Shown here: piece after piece, positions 1 to 6,877 of the stretch
How the letters are laid out: each line of letters starts with the position of its first letter
Numbering within the stretch: the stretch's first letter is position 1
Assembly (NCBI GenBank): GCA_023151335.1
Contig: JAKLJF010000077.1
Coordinates: forward strand, 1-12,756
DNA length: 12,756 nt
Origin: Thermoanaerobaculia bacterium
GTDB taxonomy: Bacteria > Bacteroidota > Bacteroidia > Chitinophagales > Saprospiraceae
Reading direction: 5' to 3'
The notes under the pieces: model-generated
The model's database searches: none
Seen by the model: the letters and a program-made list of their open reading frames with translations, nothing else
Told to the model about the DNA's origin: nothing
Translations under genes and position numbers: made by a program

Positions 1-152
1 GAGCAATAACGTATTTTCCGCTAATAATAAGTTAAGATATTAAATAAAACTTAAGGCGCAGCCCAGGATACGGCGGCGCCCGCTTTTGGGTTTAAATTAA
101 GGCGGCTAATCATTAGTCTTTCCCCTGTCTATTTTAAAATTATGCGCCCATT

Positions 153-416
153 ATGAAAAACTTCATTTCAATCGCTACTATCCTGGCTGTACTGGCAGGC
201 TGTCAATCCATGGAACCTATTGCCAGGGAAATCCCTAAAAATAACCCCACTTATGAAGTGCAATATTTATTCGAACACGACGGTTGCCGGGTCTACCGGT
301 TTCAGGACGGGGCCACCTGGGTGTATTTCACCAACTGCCGCGGCGAAACGGCCAGCCATGCGGATAGCACGACGGTCATCCGGAACAGTACGAATATGAA
401 AAGTAAAAACCGGTAG
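153..416 (+). CDS. Small lipoprotein, DUF4884-like
   Basis: Predicted 87-residue lipoprotein of unknown function. The N-terminus has a short charged start, a hydrophobic stretch and a lipobox (LAGC, Cys17), so it should be exported and lipid-anchored. The remaining ~70 residues contain the pattern YEVQYLFEHDGCRVYRFQDG followed by WVYFTNCRGE, which resembles the short Bacteroidota family DUF4884 (YEV..LFE.DG..VYRF.DG...YFTN); this family match is from memory. Two further cysteines (in DGC and TNC) could form a disulfide. The ATG at 153 places the signal peptide correctly. No obvious Shine-Dalgarno is present. The 152 bp upstream is AT-rich, holds the palindrome CTAATCATTAG (106-116) and has no convincing promoter. 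The gene converges with the T9SS protein on the other strand, with stop codons 3 bp apart. Confidence 0.8.
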   Translation: MKNFISIATILAVLAGCQSMEPIAREIPKNNPTYEVQYLFEHDGCRVYRFQDGATWVYFTNCRGETASHADSTTVIRNSTNMKSKNR

Positions 417-426
417 CGCCTACCGT
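401..426 (-). terminator. Intrinsic-terminator-like hairpin over the convergent stop codons
   Basis: CGGTAG (411-416) and CTACCG (420-425) form a perfect 6-bp stem with a 3-nt loop. Read on the minus strand, the stem is followed by GTTTTTACTTTT, giving the U-rich tail expected of a Rho-independent terminator for the minus-strand gene that ends at 420. The hairpin covers the stop codons of both convergent genes, and the U-tract is made from the last codons of the plus-strand lipoprotein gene. On the plus strand no T-run follows, so it would not terminate that gene by this mechanism. The stem is short, so strength is uncertain. Confidence 0.45.
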
Positions 427-1967
427 CCGACCACCAGCATCTCGGGTCGTCCAACATAACCTTCCTCATCGCCGAAGTACACCAGGTAATATCCGGCCGG
501 TAATCCGGTCGTTTCTGTGCTTATCCGGTTTATACCGGTATCCGCCTGTACGGTCTGTTCAGATATGAGCCGGCCTGCAGGGTCGCAAATACGGACGGTG
601 ATTAAGGCAGGACCAGGTAATTCAGCGGAAAGAAATACCGGCGAGCCGCCTTTTACGGGATTCGGACTTATCTTGACCGGGAAGTGGGGGGCCTGTTCCC
701 ATATCGATTGTTTTACGGTCACAAAGCCGTTGTGAACGCTGAAAGCCTGCTGCTCGCCGAGCGGCGAGTCGAAAGTGAGGGGCAAAACGGAGGCATCGAT
801 CCGCACCGGGGAAGTTGTGCCCGCGGGCCCCGTTACTTTGAAGCAAAATTCCAGCATGGCTTCGCCGGCAGGCACCGTGTCGGGGGTAAAACCCGGTTCG
901 ATCATGGCAATGCCCAGCTTGCCGGATCCGAGCTCATTTGTAACCAGGGTGATTTCATCCTTCAGGGCCGGATGTACCTTCCGGATGTCTTTAAACTGAA
1001 TCACGGATGCGTCCCAGGAAATAGAAAAAGAGGCGCCCATAAACCAGCTTCTCCTGGCCCGTAGCGGCAGACATACCTCGCCGCCCGCTTTTGCAATGAC
1101 AGCGGGCAGGGATAAAAAGAAATTATCCGAAGCGTCGCAGCCGTTCATGTTTACCTGAAATGCCGAGCCGCAACTTTTGCCGTCCTCTACCGTCACTTTG
1201 TACAGTCCCGGTTCGGGCACGGAGAAAATAACATCCAATCCATGCTTCAAATGGGCCGGCGCATTGTGCAGCAACCCTTTTACGGCCGGGTTATCCGCCA
1301 GGGAAATATCGACGGTGTATGTTTCCTGCTCATCCCATTCGGGGAAGCCGCCCCAGAGGCGGAACTTCCCTTTACAATCGTCGCCGAAATTGGCCGAAAC
1401 GGAAGAAGCGCCGGTAGCAGGACTTTTTTCCTGAATTTGACGAAGGTACACAACGGCAAATGCCTGGTCGATGCCCGCGGCGACACAACCCGGTTCCAGC
1501 ATGCCGTTCGCATAATCCGTAATGGTAACAGGCGCAAAATAAATCAGACAGAGATGGAAACTGCAAAACAATTCAGTGCTGATAAAGGCGCCACTGTTAA
1601 AGAGCCAGTGATCGCCGCTGGGCGGGCCGTTGCTCACAAAAAATCCGTTGATACCACCGGGCCACAGGCAGGGATCGGTCAAAACGGCGGTATCGCTGCC
1701 GCTCATCATGGGCGGGCAGCTGTAAAAAGCGTAGGCAATGCCGGCAGGCGTAGCCGGATCGGGATCCATAAATACCTGGTCGCCGTTGTGATGGATAAAC
1801 AGCGAATCGCCCTGGCAAAGAAAGATGGTGTCGGGTGTGACGTCGTTGCTTTGGCCGATCAGCGGGCCAAAGGCAAAAGTGCCGGCGCTGCAGATATGCG
1901 GTTGGCTGAAAATTTCGGAAAAAAACAGGCGGGAAAAAAGGAGCGCGGCGGTAAGGAAATATTTCAT
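420..1967 (-). CDS. T9SS-secreted protein with cohesin-like domain
   Basis: A 515-residue secreted protein. Residues 1-21 form a signal peptide (hydrophobic stretch ending IFSQ). Residues ~22-280 are a cysteine-containing extracellular region without a domain I recognise. Residues ~283-420 look like a cohesin-type beta sandwich: AGGEVCLPLRA, then FSISWDASVIQF, GKLGIAMIEPG and AGEAMLEFCFKV match the usual strand pattern of cohesin or cohesin-like adhesion domains. Residues ~428-515 are a type A T9SS C-terminal sorting domain (KISPNPVKGG, ITVRICDPAGRLI, GLPAGYYLVYF), which sends the protein through the outer membrane and usually to the cell surface. It is the last gene of the minus-strand block, 87 bp after the response regulator, and may be a target or partner of that unit. 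Possible roles are adhesion or binding to surface or extracellular protein; the ligand is unknown. The ATG at 1967 puts the signal peptide at the N-terminus. Confidence 0.85.
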   Translation of the reverse strand: MKYFLTAALLFSRLFFSEIFSQPHICSAGTFAFGPLIGQSNDVTPDTIFLCQGDSLFIHHNGDQVFMDPDPATPAGIAYAFYSCPPMMSGSDTAVLTDPCLWPGGINGFFVSNGPPSGDHWLFNSGAFISTELFCSFHLCLIYFAPVTITDYANGMLEPGCVAAGIDQAFAVVYLRQIQEKSPATGASSVSANFGDDCKGKFRLWGGFPEWDEQETYTVDISLADNPAVKGLLHNAPAHLKHGLDVIFSVPEPGLYKVTVEDGKSCGSAFQVNMNGCDASDNFFLSLPAVIAKAGGEVCLPLRARRSWFMGASFSISWDASVIQFKDIRKVHPALKDEITLVTNELGSGKLGIAMIEPGFTPDTVPAGEAMLEFCFKVTGPAGTTSPVRIDASVLPLTFDSPLGEQQAFSVHNGFVTVKQSIWEQAPHFPVKISPNPVKGGSPVFLSAELPGPALITVRICDPAGRLISEQTVQADTGINRISTETTGLPAGYYLVYFGDEEGYVGRPEMLVVGR

Positions 1968-2054
1968 CGGCGGAAGGATTGGTGAAAAAAAGCGGATTAT
2001 TTTTGTACAAGTATAGTTAAAACTGACAAAATCGCGGAACGCCCGTCAGGGAGT

Positions 2055-2795
2055 TTACCCCCCCAGCCACGCCTTAAACTCCCCGGCCCGCTCGCGGCTC
2101 ACGAACACGTCTTCGGGCGCCGCCGGTTCGGTGTCAATTTTCAGCCGGCCGTTCAGGTGGGGGTGAATTTTCCGGATGGCGTCGGCGCGCAGCATCACGG
2201 CGCGGCTGACGCGGAAAAAATGGCGCGGGTCCACCAGGCGGTCGAGTTCGTCGAGGGTGTGGTCGACAAAGTATTTTTTGCCGTTGAAGGTAAAAGCCTG
2301 GGTGAGGCCGTCGGAAGAGCGGAAAAACGCGATCTCACCGATGGTGATAAAGGTCATGGTCTGGCCGGTTTTCACCAGGAAACGGTCTTTGTAGGGTTCC
2401 TTTTGAAAATACCGGACGAGGCTCTGCAAATCGGCCGGCGTACCGCGTTGCCGCACGCGTTGCAGGGCTTTTTGCAATTCTTCGGGATCGACGGGTTTGA
2501 GCAAATAGTCGATGGCGTTCACCTTGAAGGCCTGCACGGCGTACTGGTCGAAAGCCGTGGTAAAAATGACCGGCGCGGTCACGTCGGTTTGCCGGAAAAT
2601 ATCGAAGCTCAGTCCGTCGGCGATCTGGATATCCATGAAGATCAGGTCGGGCGCGGGCAGCGTTTGCAGCCATTTGACGGCGCTTTCCACGCTGTCGAGC
2701 GTATCGAGGATGGTGCAGCCGGGCTGATGCGTTTGCAGCAGTTTGGTCAGTTGCCGGGCGGCGGGCAGTTCGTCTTCGATGAGGAGGATTTTCAT
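2055..2795 (-). CDS. LytTR-family DNA-binding response regulator
   Basis: A 246-residue cytoplasmic response regulator of the LytT/AlgR type. Residues 1-~120 are the receiver domain: acidic residues Glu7-Asp8-Glu9, phosphoacceptor Asp55 (in LIFMDIQ), Thr79/80 (IFTTAFDQYA) and Lys100 (LLKPVD). Residues ~138-244 are a LytTR DNA-binding domain (FLVKTGQTMTFI, FFRVSRAVMLRADAI, FVSRERAGEFKAWL). The partner would be the kinase directly upstream (2858-3828), which is broken here, so this regulator may be orphaned or be phosphorylated by another LytS-type kinase. The start at 2795 (MKILLIEDE) is chosen because receiver domains begin with this strand. An in-frame start at 2849 would add 18 residues encoded only by a short tandem repeat (MTTND units), which I treat as non-coding; it would shorten the gap to the kinase to 8 bp. 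Confidence 0.9.
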   Translation of the reverse strand: MKILLIEDELPAARQLTKLLQTHQPGCTILDTLDSVESAVKWLQTLPAPDLIFMDIQIADGLSFDIFRQTDVTAPVIFTTAFDQYAVQAFKVNAIDYLLKPVDPEELQKALQRVRQRGTPADLQSLVRYFQKEPYKDRFLVKTGQTMTFITIGEIAFFRSSDGLTQAFTFNGKKYFVDHTLDELDRLVDPRHFFRVSRAVMLRADAIRKIHPHLNGRLKIDTEPAAPEDVFVSRERAGEFKAWLGG

Positions 2796-2798
2796 AGC

Positions 2799-2851
2799 GT
2801 CATTTGTCGTCATTGAGTCATTTGTCGTCATTGGGTCATTTGGGGTCATTG
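2799..2851. repeat. Short tandem repeat of GTCATT words (18-bp unit)
   Basis: GTCATTTGTCGTCATTGR occurs twice in tandem (2799-2816, 2817-2834) and is followed by partial units (2835-2851), giving six GTCATT words in 53 bp. It fills the gap between the kinase stop and the likely start of the response regulator. On the minus strand it is an open frame (MTTND repeated), and the 18-bp unit preserves frame, so copy-number change would add or remove six codons if the upstream start at 2849 were used. A related tract lies at 9441-9469. Confidence 0.85.
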
Positions 2852-2857
2852 CAGGGC

Positions 2858-3828
2858 CTATTGGATTTCAACCAGGGGCAGCAAAACGGTAAAATAATCC
2901 CGTGAGGCGATGACTTGCACGTCCCGATCGGTCAGCATCCGGTAGCGGGTGCGGATATTGTCGAGCCCTATGCCGGTGGAGTCCATCACCTGGTTTTTGC
3001 GTTGCAGGTTGTTCCGTGTTTAATGGCGTTTTCAAATAACATTTGGAGCGTCAGGGGCACGATGGCCCCGTCGGTGGCGCCGTTCAGGTCGTGCAGTTTG
3101 ATCTGAAGATTTTCTCCGAACCGTTCTTTTAGCAAAAAGATGTAGGCCTGGAGAAATTCCAGTTCGTCCTTCAGCGGGATCATTTTCGCCTCGCGGCTTT
3201 CCAGCACGTAGCGGTACACCTTGCTGAGTTGTTGCACGAAGCGCACGGCTTTGTCGGGGTCTTCGGGGATGAGATAGGTCAGGGTATTGAGGCTGTTGAA
3301 CAGGAAATGCGGGTTCACCTGGTTGCGCAGGCCTTCGAGCTGGGATTCCACGTTCTGGCGTTCGAGTTCGGTTTTTTCGGTTACGGCACGTTGTAATTGA
3401 ATATGAAAAGAAAGCGCTTCGTAAATCATCACCACCAATGCACACATAATGAACGATGTGACGAACTCTAACACCTCGCTTGGTTTGTTTCCGGTATTGG
3501 TTAAAACCAGACGGAGCAGGTTGTCGAGCGTTATATCAACCACAAAAAATAGCCCCACGAAAACTATGGCGAGCCCAAAGAGCCGCGTGTTAATATCATG
3601 GGGATAGCGGATTTTAAAACATTTATACGTCCAACGCAATGAAGCCCAGAAAACAATGGAATAAAGGAATGAAATCGGCAGGCATACGAGCAATGATCTC
3701 CAATTCCCTTGTTCATACTGCTTATTAAATAAAATCAGTGTTATCATAATACTGGCCAGGGGCAAACCCAGCAGCATTATCCAACGGTCATTAAAACCGC
3801 TTACTTCCTTAAAACTCTTTTTTACCAT
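2858..3828 (-). pseudogene. LytS-type sensor histidine kinase, internally deleted and frameshifted
   Basis: Membrane sensor kinase of the LytS/YehU class, disrupted. From the ATG at 3828 the frame gives about four membrane helices (residues ~15-34, 45-65, 82-105, 119-139), a short coiled segment, the phosphorylation motif NPHFLFNSLN (His174) and the ATPase N-box (LFENAIKH), then runs out at a TGA at 2986-2988 after 280 residues. Immediately downstream, in another frame, the missing C-terminus is readable: NNLQRKNQVMDSTGIGLDN (G1 box) to LLPLVEIQ, ending with TAG at 2858-2860. In relatives about 23 residues separate IKH from NNLQ; they are absent here, so roughly 70 bp are deleted with a shift of one base. 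Without the in-frame G1 box the protein should not bind ATP. An assembly or sequencing error is possible. A TTG at 3867 would add 13 residues; I prefer the ATG. The response regulator follows directly. Confidence 0.85.
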
Positions 3829-3872
3829 TGCAGCATAAACGCGTTGTGACAGGTCTCGGGCAACCAATCATT

Positions 3873-4295
3873 TCACAGTAACCGGAAATAAACCCGAATG
3901 AACACTTTTTGCGATACGGGGCGACCGCTTTGCATAGCAGGGGTCCATTTGGGCATTTTTGATAAGAGCGATACCACCACCTCATCACAGCCCAACCCCA
4001 GGCCTTCAATGACTTTTATCGCTGAAACACTTCCGTCGGGACGAATGGTCGCTTTTACTGACACATATCCTTCTTTACCATATTTACGAGCTAATTCGGG
4101 GTATTGAAGCGAGTCCAGCAAGTATTTTTGAATTCCGGGAAAATGGGCATCTCTGGAGTACAGGTCTGCCGATTGATATTTCGGAGATTCCGGTTGAGGC
4201 GGAGCAGATGCCGAAATGTTGACGTTTTGCGCCTTTATTGCCGGAGCGATGCAAAGTAAGCCAAATGTGATGAAATGAATGAAGGTAGTTTTCAT
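3873..4295 (-). CDS. Periplasmic TonB C-terminal-domain protein
   Basis: A 140-residue exported protein. Residues 1-23 are a signal-peptide-like segment (hydrophobic core FITFGLLCIAP, cleavage probably after KAQ). Residues ~24-55 form a short linker with a few prolines. Residues ~58-140 are a TonB C-terminal domain: YPELARKYGKEGYVSVKATI, RPDGSVSAIKVIEGLG and the usual closing strand KVFIRVYFRLL. TonB domains carry energy from ExbB/ExbD to outer-membrane receptors, but this protein lacks the long proline-rich spacer and perhaps the uncleaved anchor of classical TonB, so it may instead be a soluble or lightly tethered partner. It lies 43 bp after the TonB-dependent receptor and 44 bp before the kinase start, which suggests co-transcription and a shared task. 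The ATG at 4295 is chosen because it starts the signal peptide and follows a purine-rich AAAAGAGAA; longer frames upstream would run into the receptor gene. Confidence 0.85.
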   Translation of the reverse strand: MKTTFIHFITFGLLCIAPAIKAQNVNISASAPPQPESPKYQSADLYSRDAHFPGIQKYLLDSLQYPELARKYGKEGYVSVKATIRPDGSVSAIKVIEGLGLGCDEVVVSLLSKMPKWTPAMQSGRPVSQKVFIRVYFRLL

Positions 4296-4338
4296 AGCAA
4301 ATTCTCTTTTATTACAGGTCAAAAAATAACGGCTTCCT

Positions 4339-6729
4339 TTAAAACTCCACCCGGTACAACACATCCGGGAAAAAACCGATCTGGTTGATCCGCCCCACTT
4401 CTCCCCGAACGGTATTATAACGCATGGAGAAGATGTTGTTCCGGTTGGTGACATTCTGGAAATCGAGGAAAAAGGTTTGCGACAGTTTGCGTTTGGCGCT
4501 GTTGAGCCGGAAGCCCAGTTTTACATCCCAGCGGAAATAGGCGTCGAGGCGTTGGCTGAAGGCCTGGTCGTCGAACAGTACTTCCTTGCCGGCGGCGCGG
4601 CTGGCTTCCAGGTTGACGGGAGTGTAGGGGCGTCCGCCGGCGGCGGTCAGTTTGGTGTCGAGGGTCAGAAAGCGGCGGCCGGTTTTGCCCAGCGCGAATT
4701 CGCGGCCGGCCAGGGCATTCACCACGTAGCGGCCGTTGAAAGCCGTGTTGCGTTCCACGCCGTCGGAGCCTTTGTATTTGGCTTCAAACAGGCTGAGGGT
4801 GAACAGGCCGTACCAACCCCGGCTGAAAAATTTCTCTACCGTCAATTCAAGGCCATAGTTTGTGCCGGTACCGGCATTTTCCAGGGAGCCTTTTTCGGGA
4901 AAAACAAAATCGGCGCCGGCGTTCAGCATCGAGAAACTCGTCGGCGCGGATTCCACGGGCACGTCGTTCAGCCACTGGTAATAGGCCTCGGCTTTTACGC
5001 GCCAGCTGGCGCCGGGTTTGAAATCGTAGCCCAGAACAAGATGCTGGCTGCGGGTAAAGCCAAGATCATCGTTGGTTTCCGCGGAAGAGCCGTCGGAAAG
5101 TTGTTCGCGGAACAGGAATACGGGCAGGGGTTGGTTCTGATGGTGCATGCCATAACCGAGGCTCAGGGTGTTTTTGGGCGCCAGTTGCCAGTTGACGGCG
5201 GCGCGGGGCTCGAAGGCAAAGTCTTTTGTTTTATCGAAATACAGGCCGTGCAGGCCGCCGTTCAGGGTAAGGCGTTCGCTCAGGCGGTATTGTGCCTGGC
5301 CGTAGGCTTCCAGCAGCGCAAAAGCGCCGTCGAAGTCGCGCTGTGTCCACCAGTCGGGTTTGCCGTCGCCGTCGAAGTCGGGCGTTTTCCAGCGGGTGTC
5401 GGCGCGGGAGTCGAGGGTGAAAATTTGCGCCAGGGCGCCGGTACGCACGGTGAGGCGGTTGTTTACTTTGGCGTTATAGTAGGAAGAAAGGCGATACGTC
5501 ACCTGGTCGTCCTGCACGTCGTTGGTGCGGAAGGGCGCGCCGTCGTCGAGCAGCAGGTCGTCGGAGCGGTAAGTGTTGCCCGAGTACGACACCGAGGCCA
5601 GGGTGCGCACATAAGCGTGGTCGTTGAGCAGCAGGCTGTGTTTCAGACCCAACACGCCGAATTTGGACGTGGTGTAAGCGTTTTCATCGGGGTTAGCGAA
5701 CAGGTCGGTGGTGTCGATCTCGGCCGCCAGGAAGTCGATGGAGCTTTGGCCGCCGATGGCGAACAGGGAAAACTTGCCGGCTTTGCTATTGCCGAAGTCG
5801 ATATTAAAGGTGAGGTCTTTGTATTTGGGCGTGGCGTTGGTGCCCACGTTGAGGCCGGCTGCGGAGGCCAGTTCCACGAAGGAGTGGCGGTAGGCGGCTA
5901 CGAACGAGCCGTTGTTCTTTTTGTTCAGGGGGCCTTCCACCAGGGCTTCCATGCCGGAAAAAGCGCCCATTTGGGCGGTCGCTTCGTAGCGGTCGCGGTT
6001 GCCGGTGCGCAGGTTGATGTCGAACACGCCGGCCAGGGCGTTGCCGTATTCGGCGGGAAAAGCGCCCGTGAGGAAGTCGGAGGTGGCGATCATGTTGGGG
6101 TTCAGGGCGGATACCGGGCCGCCCGTGGTGCCGAGCGTACTGTAGTGGTTGGGGTTGGGGATTGGGACGCCTTCGAGGCGCCAGAGCACGCCGGTGGGCG
6201 AGTTGCCCCGGATGATGATGTCGTTGCGGGCGTCGTTGTTGGCGGCCACGCCGGCGAAGTTGGCCACCAGCTTGGCCACGTCGTTGCGGCCGCCCGAGTA
6301 GCGCATCACTTCCTCGGTGTTGAACTGCCGGGCGCTGATGGCGGCCATTTCGTTCACGGGTTTGTCTTTGTCGGCATTGCCGTTGATCACCACTTCATTC
6401 AGCGAGGCGAACGATTCCTGCAGGCGCAGGTCGAGCCGTACTTCCTTGCCCGCCGTCACCAACACGTTCGGCACGGTGAGCGGTTCGTAGCCGAGATAGG
6501 ACACCCGGATGGCCTGACGGCCCGCCGGCACGTTTTTCAGCGCAAACTGTCCGTCCGGATCAGTAGTGGCGCCGATGGGCTCGGTATTGGCGGCGGTCAG
6601 CAGTTGTATCGTGGCGCCGATCAGCGGCGATTCGGATTGCTGGTCGAGCACCGTGCCACGGATGGTTTGGGTTTGGGCGCTCAACAGGAGCGGAAGGAAC
6701 AGGCAGAGAGACAGGAGTACGTTTTTCAT
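4339..6729 (-). CDS. TonB-dependent outer-membrane receptor with carboxypeptidase-like N-domain
   Basis: A 796-residue outer-membrane receptor. Residues 1-18 are a signal peptide (LLSLCLFLPLLLSA). Residues ~22-105 are a carboxypeptidase-regulatory-like beta sandwich (IRGTVLDQQSESPLIGATIQ, DPDGQFALKNVPAGRQAI, VSYLGYEPL), common in Bacteroidota receptors. Residues ~120-245 are the plug, with VAKLVANFAGVAANNDARND, IIIRGNSPTGVLWRLEGVPI and FPAEYGNALAGVFDINLRTG. The rest is a beta barrel with many aromatic-ended strands and a terminal Phe (LYRVEF), as expected for insertion by the BAM machinery. No SusD-like partner is adjacent, which argues against a classical polysaccharide locus; the substrate cannot be inferred. 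The short TonB-C protein and a two-component pair follow. The ATG at 6729 is chosen because it opens the signal peptide; an upstream in-frame start at 6870 would add 47 non-signal residues coded by a C-rich repeat. A long open frame on the opposite strand is a codon-bias shadow. Confidence 0.92.
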   Translation of the reverse strand: MKNVLLSLCLFLPLLLSAQTQTIRGTVLDQQSESPLIGATIQLLTAANTEPIGATTDPDGQFALKNVPAGRQAIRVSYLGYEPLTVPNVLVTAGKEVRLDLRLQESFASLNEVVINGNADKDKPVNEMAAISARQFNTEEVMRYSGGRNDVAKLVANFAGVAANNDARNDIIIRGNSPTGVLWRLEGVPIPNPNHYSTLGTTGGPVSALNPNMIATSDFLTGAFPAEYGNALAGVFDINLRTGNRDRYEATAQMGAFSGMEALVEGPLNKKNNGSFVAAYRHSFVELASAAGLNVGTNATPKYKDLTFNIDFGNSKAGKFSLFAIGGQSSIDFLAAEIDTTDLFANPDENAYTTSKFGVLGLKHSLLLNDHAYVRTLASVSYSGNTYRSDDLLLDDGAPFRTNDVQDDQVTYRLSSYYNAKVNNRLTVRTGALAQIFTLDSRADTRWKTPDFDGDGKPDWWTQRDFDGAFALLEAYGQAQYRLSERLTLNGGLHGLYFDKTKDFAFEPRAAVNWQLAPKNTLSLGYGMHHQNQPLPVFLFREQLSDGSSAETNDDLGFTRSQHLVLGYDFKPGASWRVKAEAYYQWLNDVPVESAPTSFSMLNAGADFVFPEKGSLENAGTGTNYGLELTVEKFFSRGWYGLFTLSLFEAKYKGSDGVERNTAFNGRYVVNALAGREFALGKTGRRFLTLDTKLTAAGGRPYTPVNLEASRAAGKEVLFDDQAFSQRLDAYFRWDVKLGFRLNSAKRKLSQTFFLDFQNVTNRNNIFSMRYNTVRGEVGRINQIGFFPDVLYRVEF

Positions 6730-6763
6730 CGTCAAGGTTGAGTTTGTTGTTTTACTGACGATG

Positions 6764-6795
6764 CAAACATGGCCTGTCCGGCAGACGGACGAAAG
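6764..6795 (-). promoter_or_regulatory. Candidate receptor promoter with internal dyad
   Basis: On the minus strand, TTTC (6794-6791) and CATGTTTG (6771-6764) are separated by 19 bp, close to the Bacteroidota consensus TTTG-N19-TAnnTTTG (one mismatch in each box). The likely transcript start would be about 30 bp before the receptor ATG. Between the boxes lies an inverted repeat, GTCCG (6776-6780) and CGGAC (6786-6790) with a 5-nt spacer, which could be a regulator site. Both are matches by eye only. Confidence 0.35.
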
Positions 6796-6806
6796 TTCAG
6801 TCTTTT

Positions 6807-6850
6807 GGGGTGTCGGATTTGGGGGGTGAAATGTGGGATTGGGGGGGTGA
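6807..6850. repeat. G-run imperfect tandem repeat upstream of receptor
   Basis: Two imperfect ~20-bp units (GGATTTGGGGGGTGAAAT and GGATTGGGGGGGTGATTG) carry runs of six G (6821-6826) and seven G (6841-6847), with further runs at 6807-6810 and 6834-6836. They sit 78-118 bp upstream of the receptor ATG, just upstream of its candidate promoter. Four G-runs could fold as a G-quadruplex with long loops, and the homopolymers are slippage-prone. Confidence 0.6.
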
Positions 6851-6877
6851 TTGAAAAATGAATCCATCAATAAATTC

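Noticed and set aside
1242..1985. A 247-codon plus-strand frame opposite the T9SS cohesin-like gene
   Set aside because: It is fully antisense to a gene with clear signal peptide and sorting domain; no domain is seen in the shadow frame.
2027..2053. CTGAC/GTCAG stem followed by TTTT as a terminator after the response regulator
   Set aside because: The stem is only 5 bp with a 17-nt loop; too weak to call.
2157..2816. A 219-codon plus-strand frame opposite the response regulator
   Set aside because: It is antisense to clear receiver and LytTR domains and has low-complexity composition.
2799..2851. The repeat tract as a CRISPR-like array
   Set aside because: The units are contiguous 18-bp and shorter repeats with no spacers and no cas genes nearby.
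2858..3030. Programmed frameshifting in the kinase
   Set aside because: A simple shift would not restore the ~23 missing residues between the N-box and the G1 box, and no slippery sequence is evident at the junction.
4296..4454. N-terminal extension of the TonB-C protein into the receptor gene
   Set aside because: The extension is an off-frame reading of the receptor C-terminus, and the signal peptide begins at 4295.
4477..6741. A 754-codon open frame on the plus strand opposite the receptor gene
   Set aside because: It is antisense to a well-supported receptor, is dominated by G, V, A, Q and H without a recognisable domain or signal, and is explained by GC-rich codon bias on the real strand.
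6730..6870. N-terminal extension of the receptor to an upstream start
   Set aside because: It would bury the signal peptide behind 47 residues coded by a C-rich repeat; the ATG at 6729 starts a normal signal peptide.
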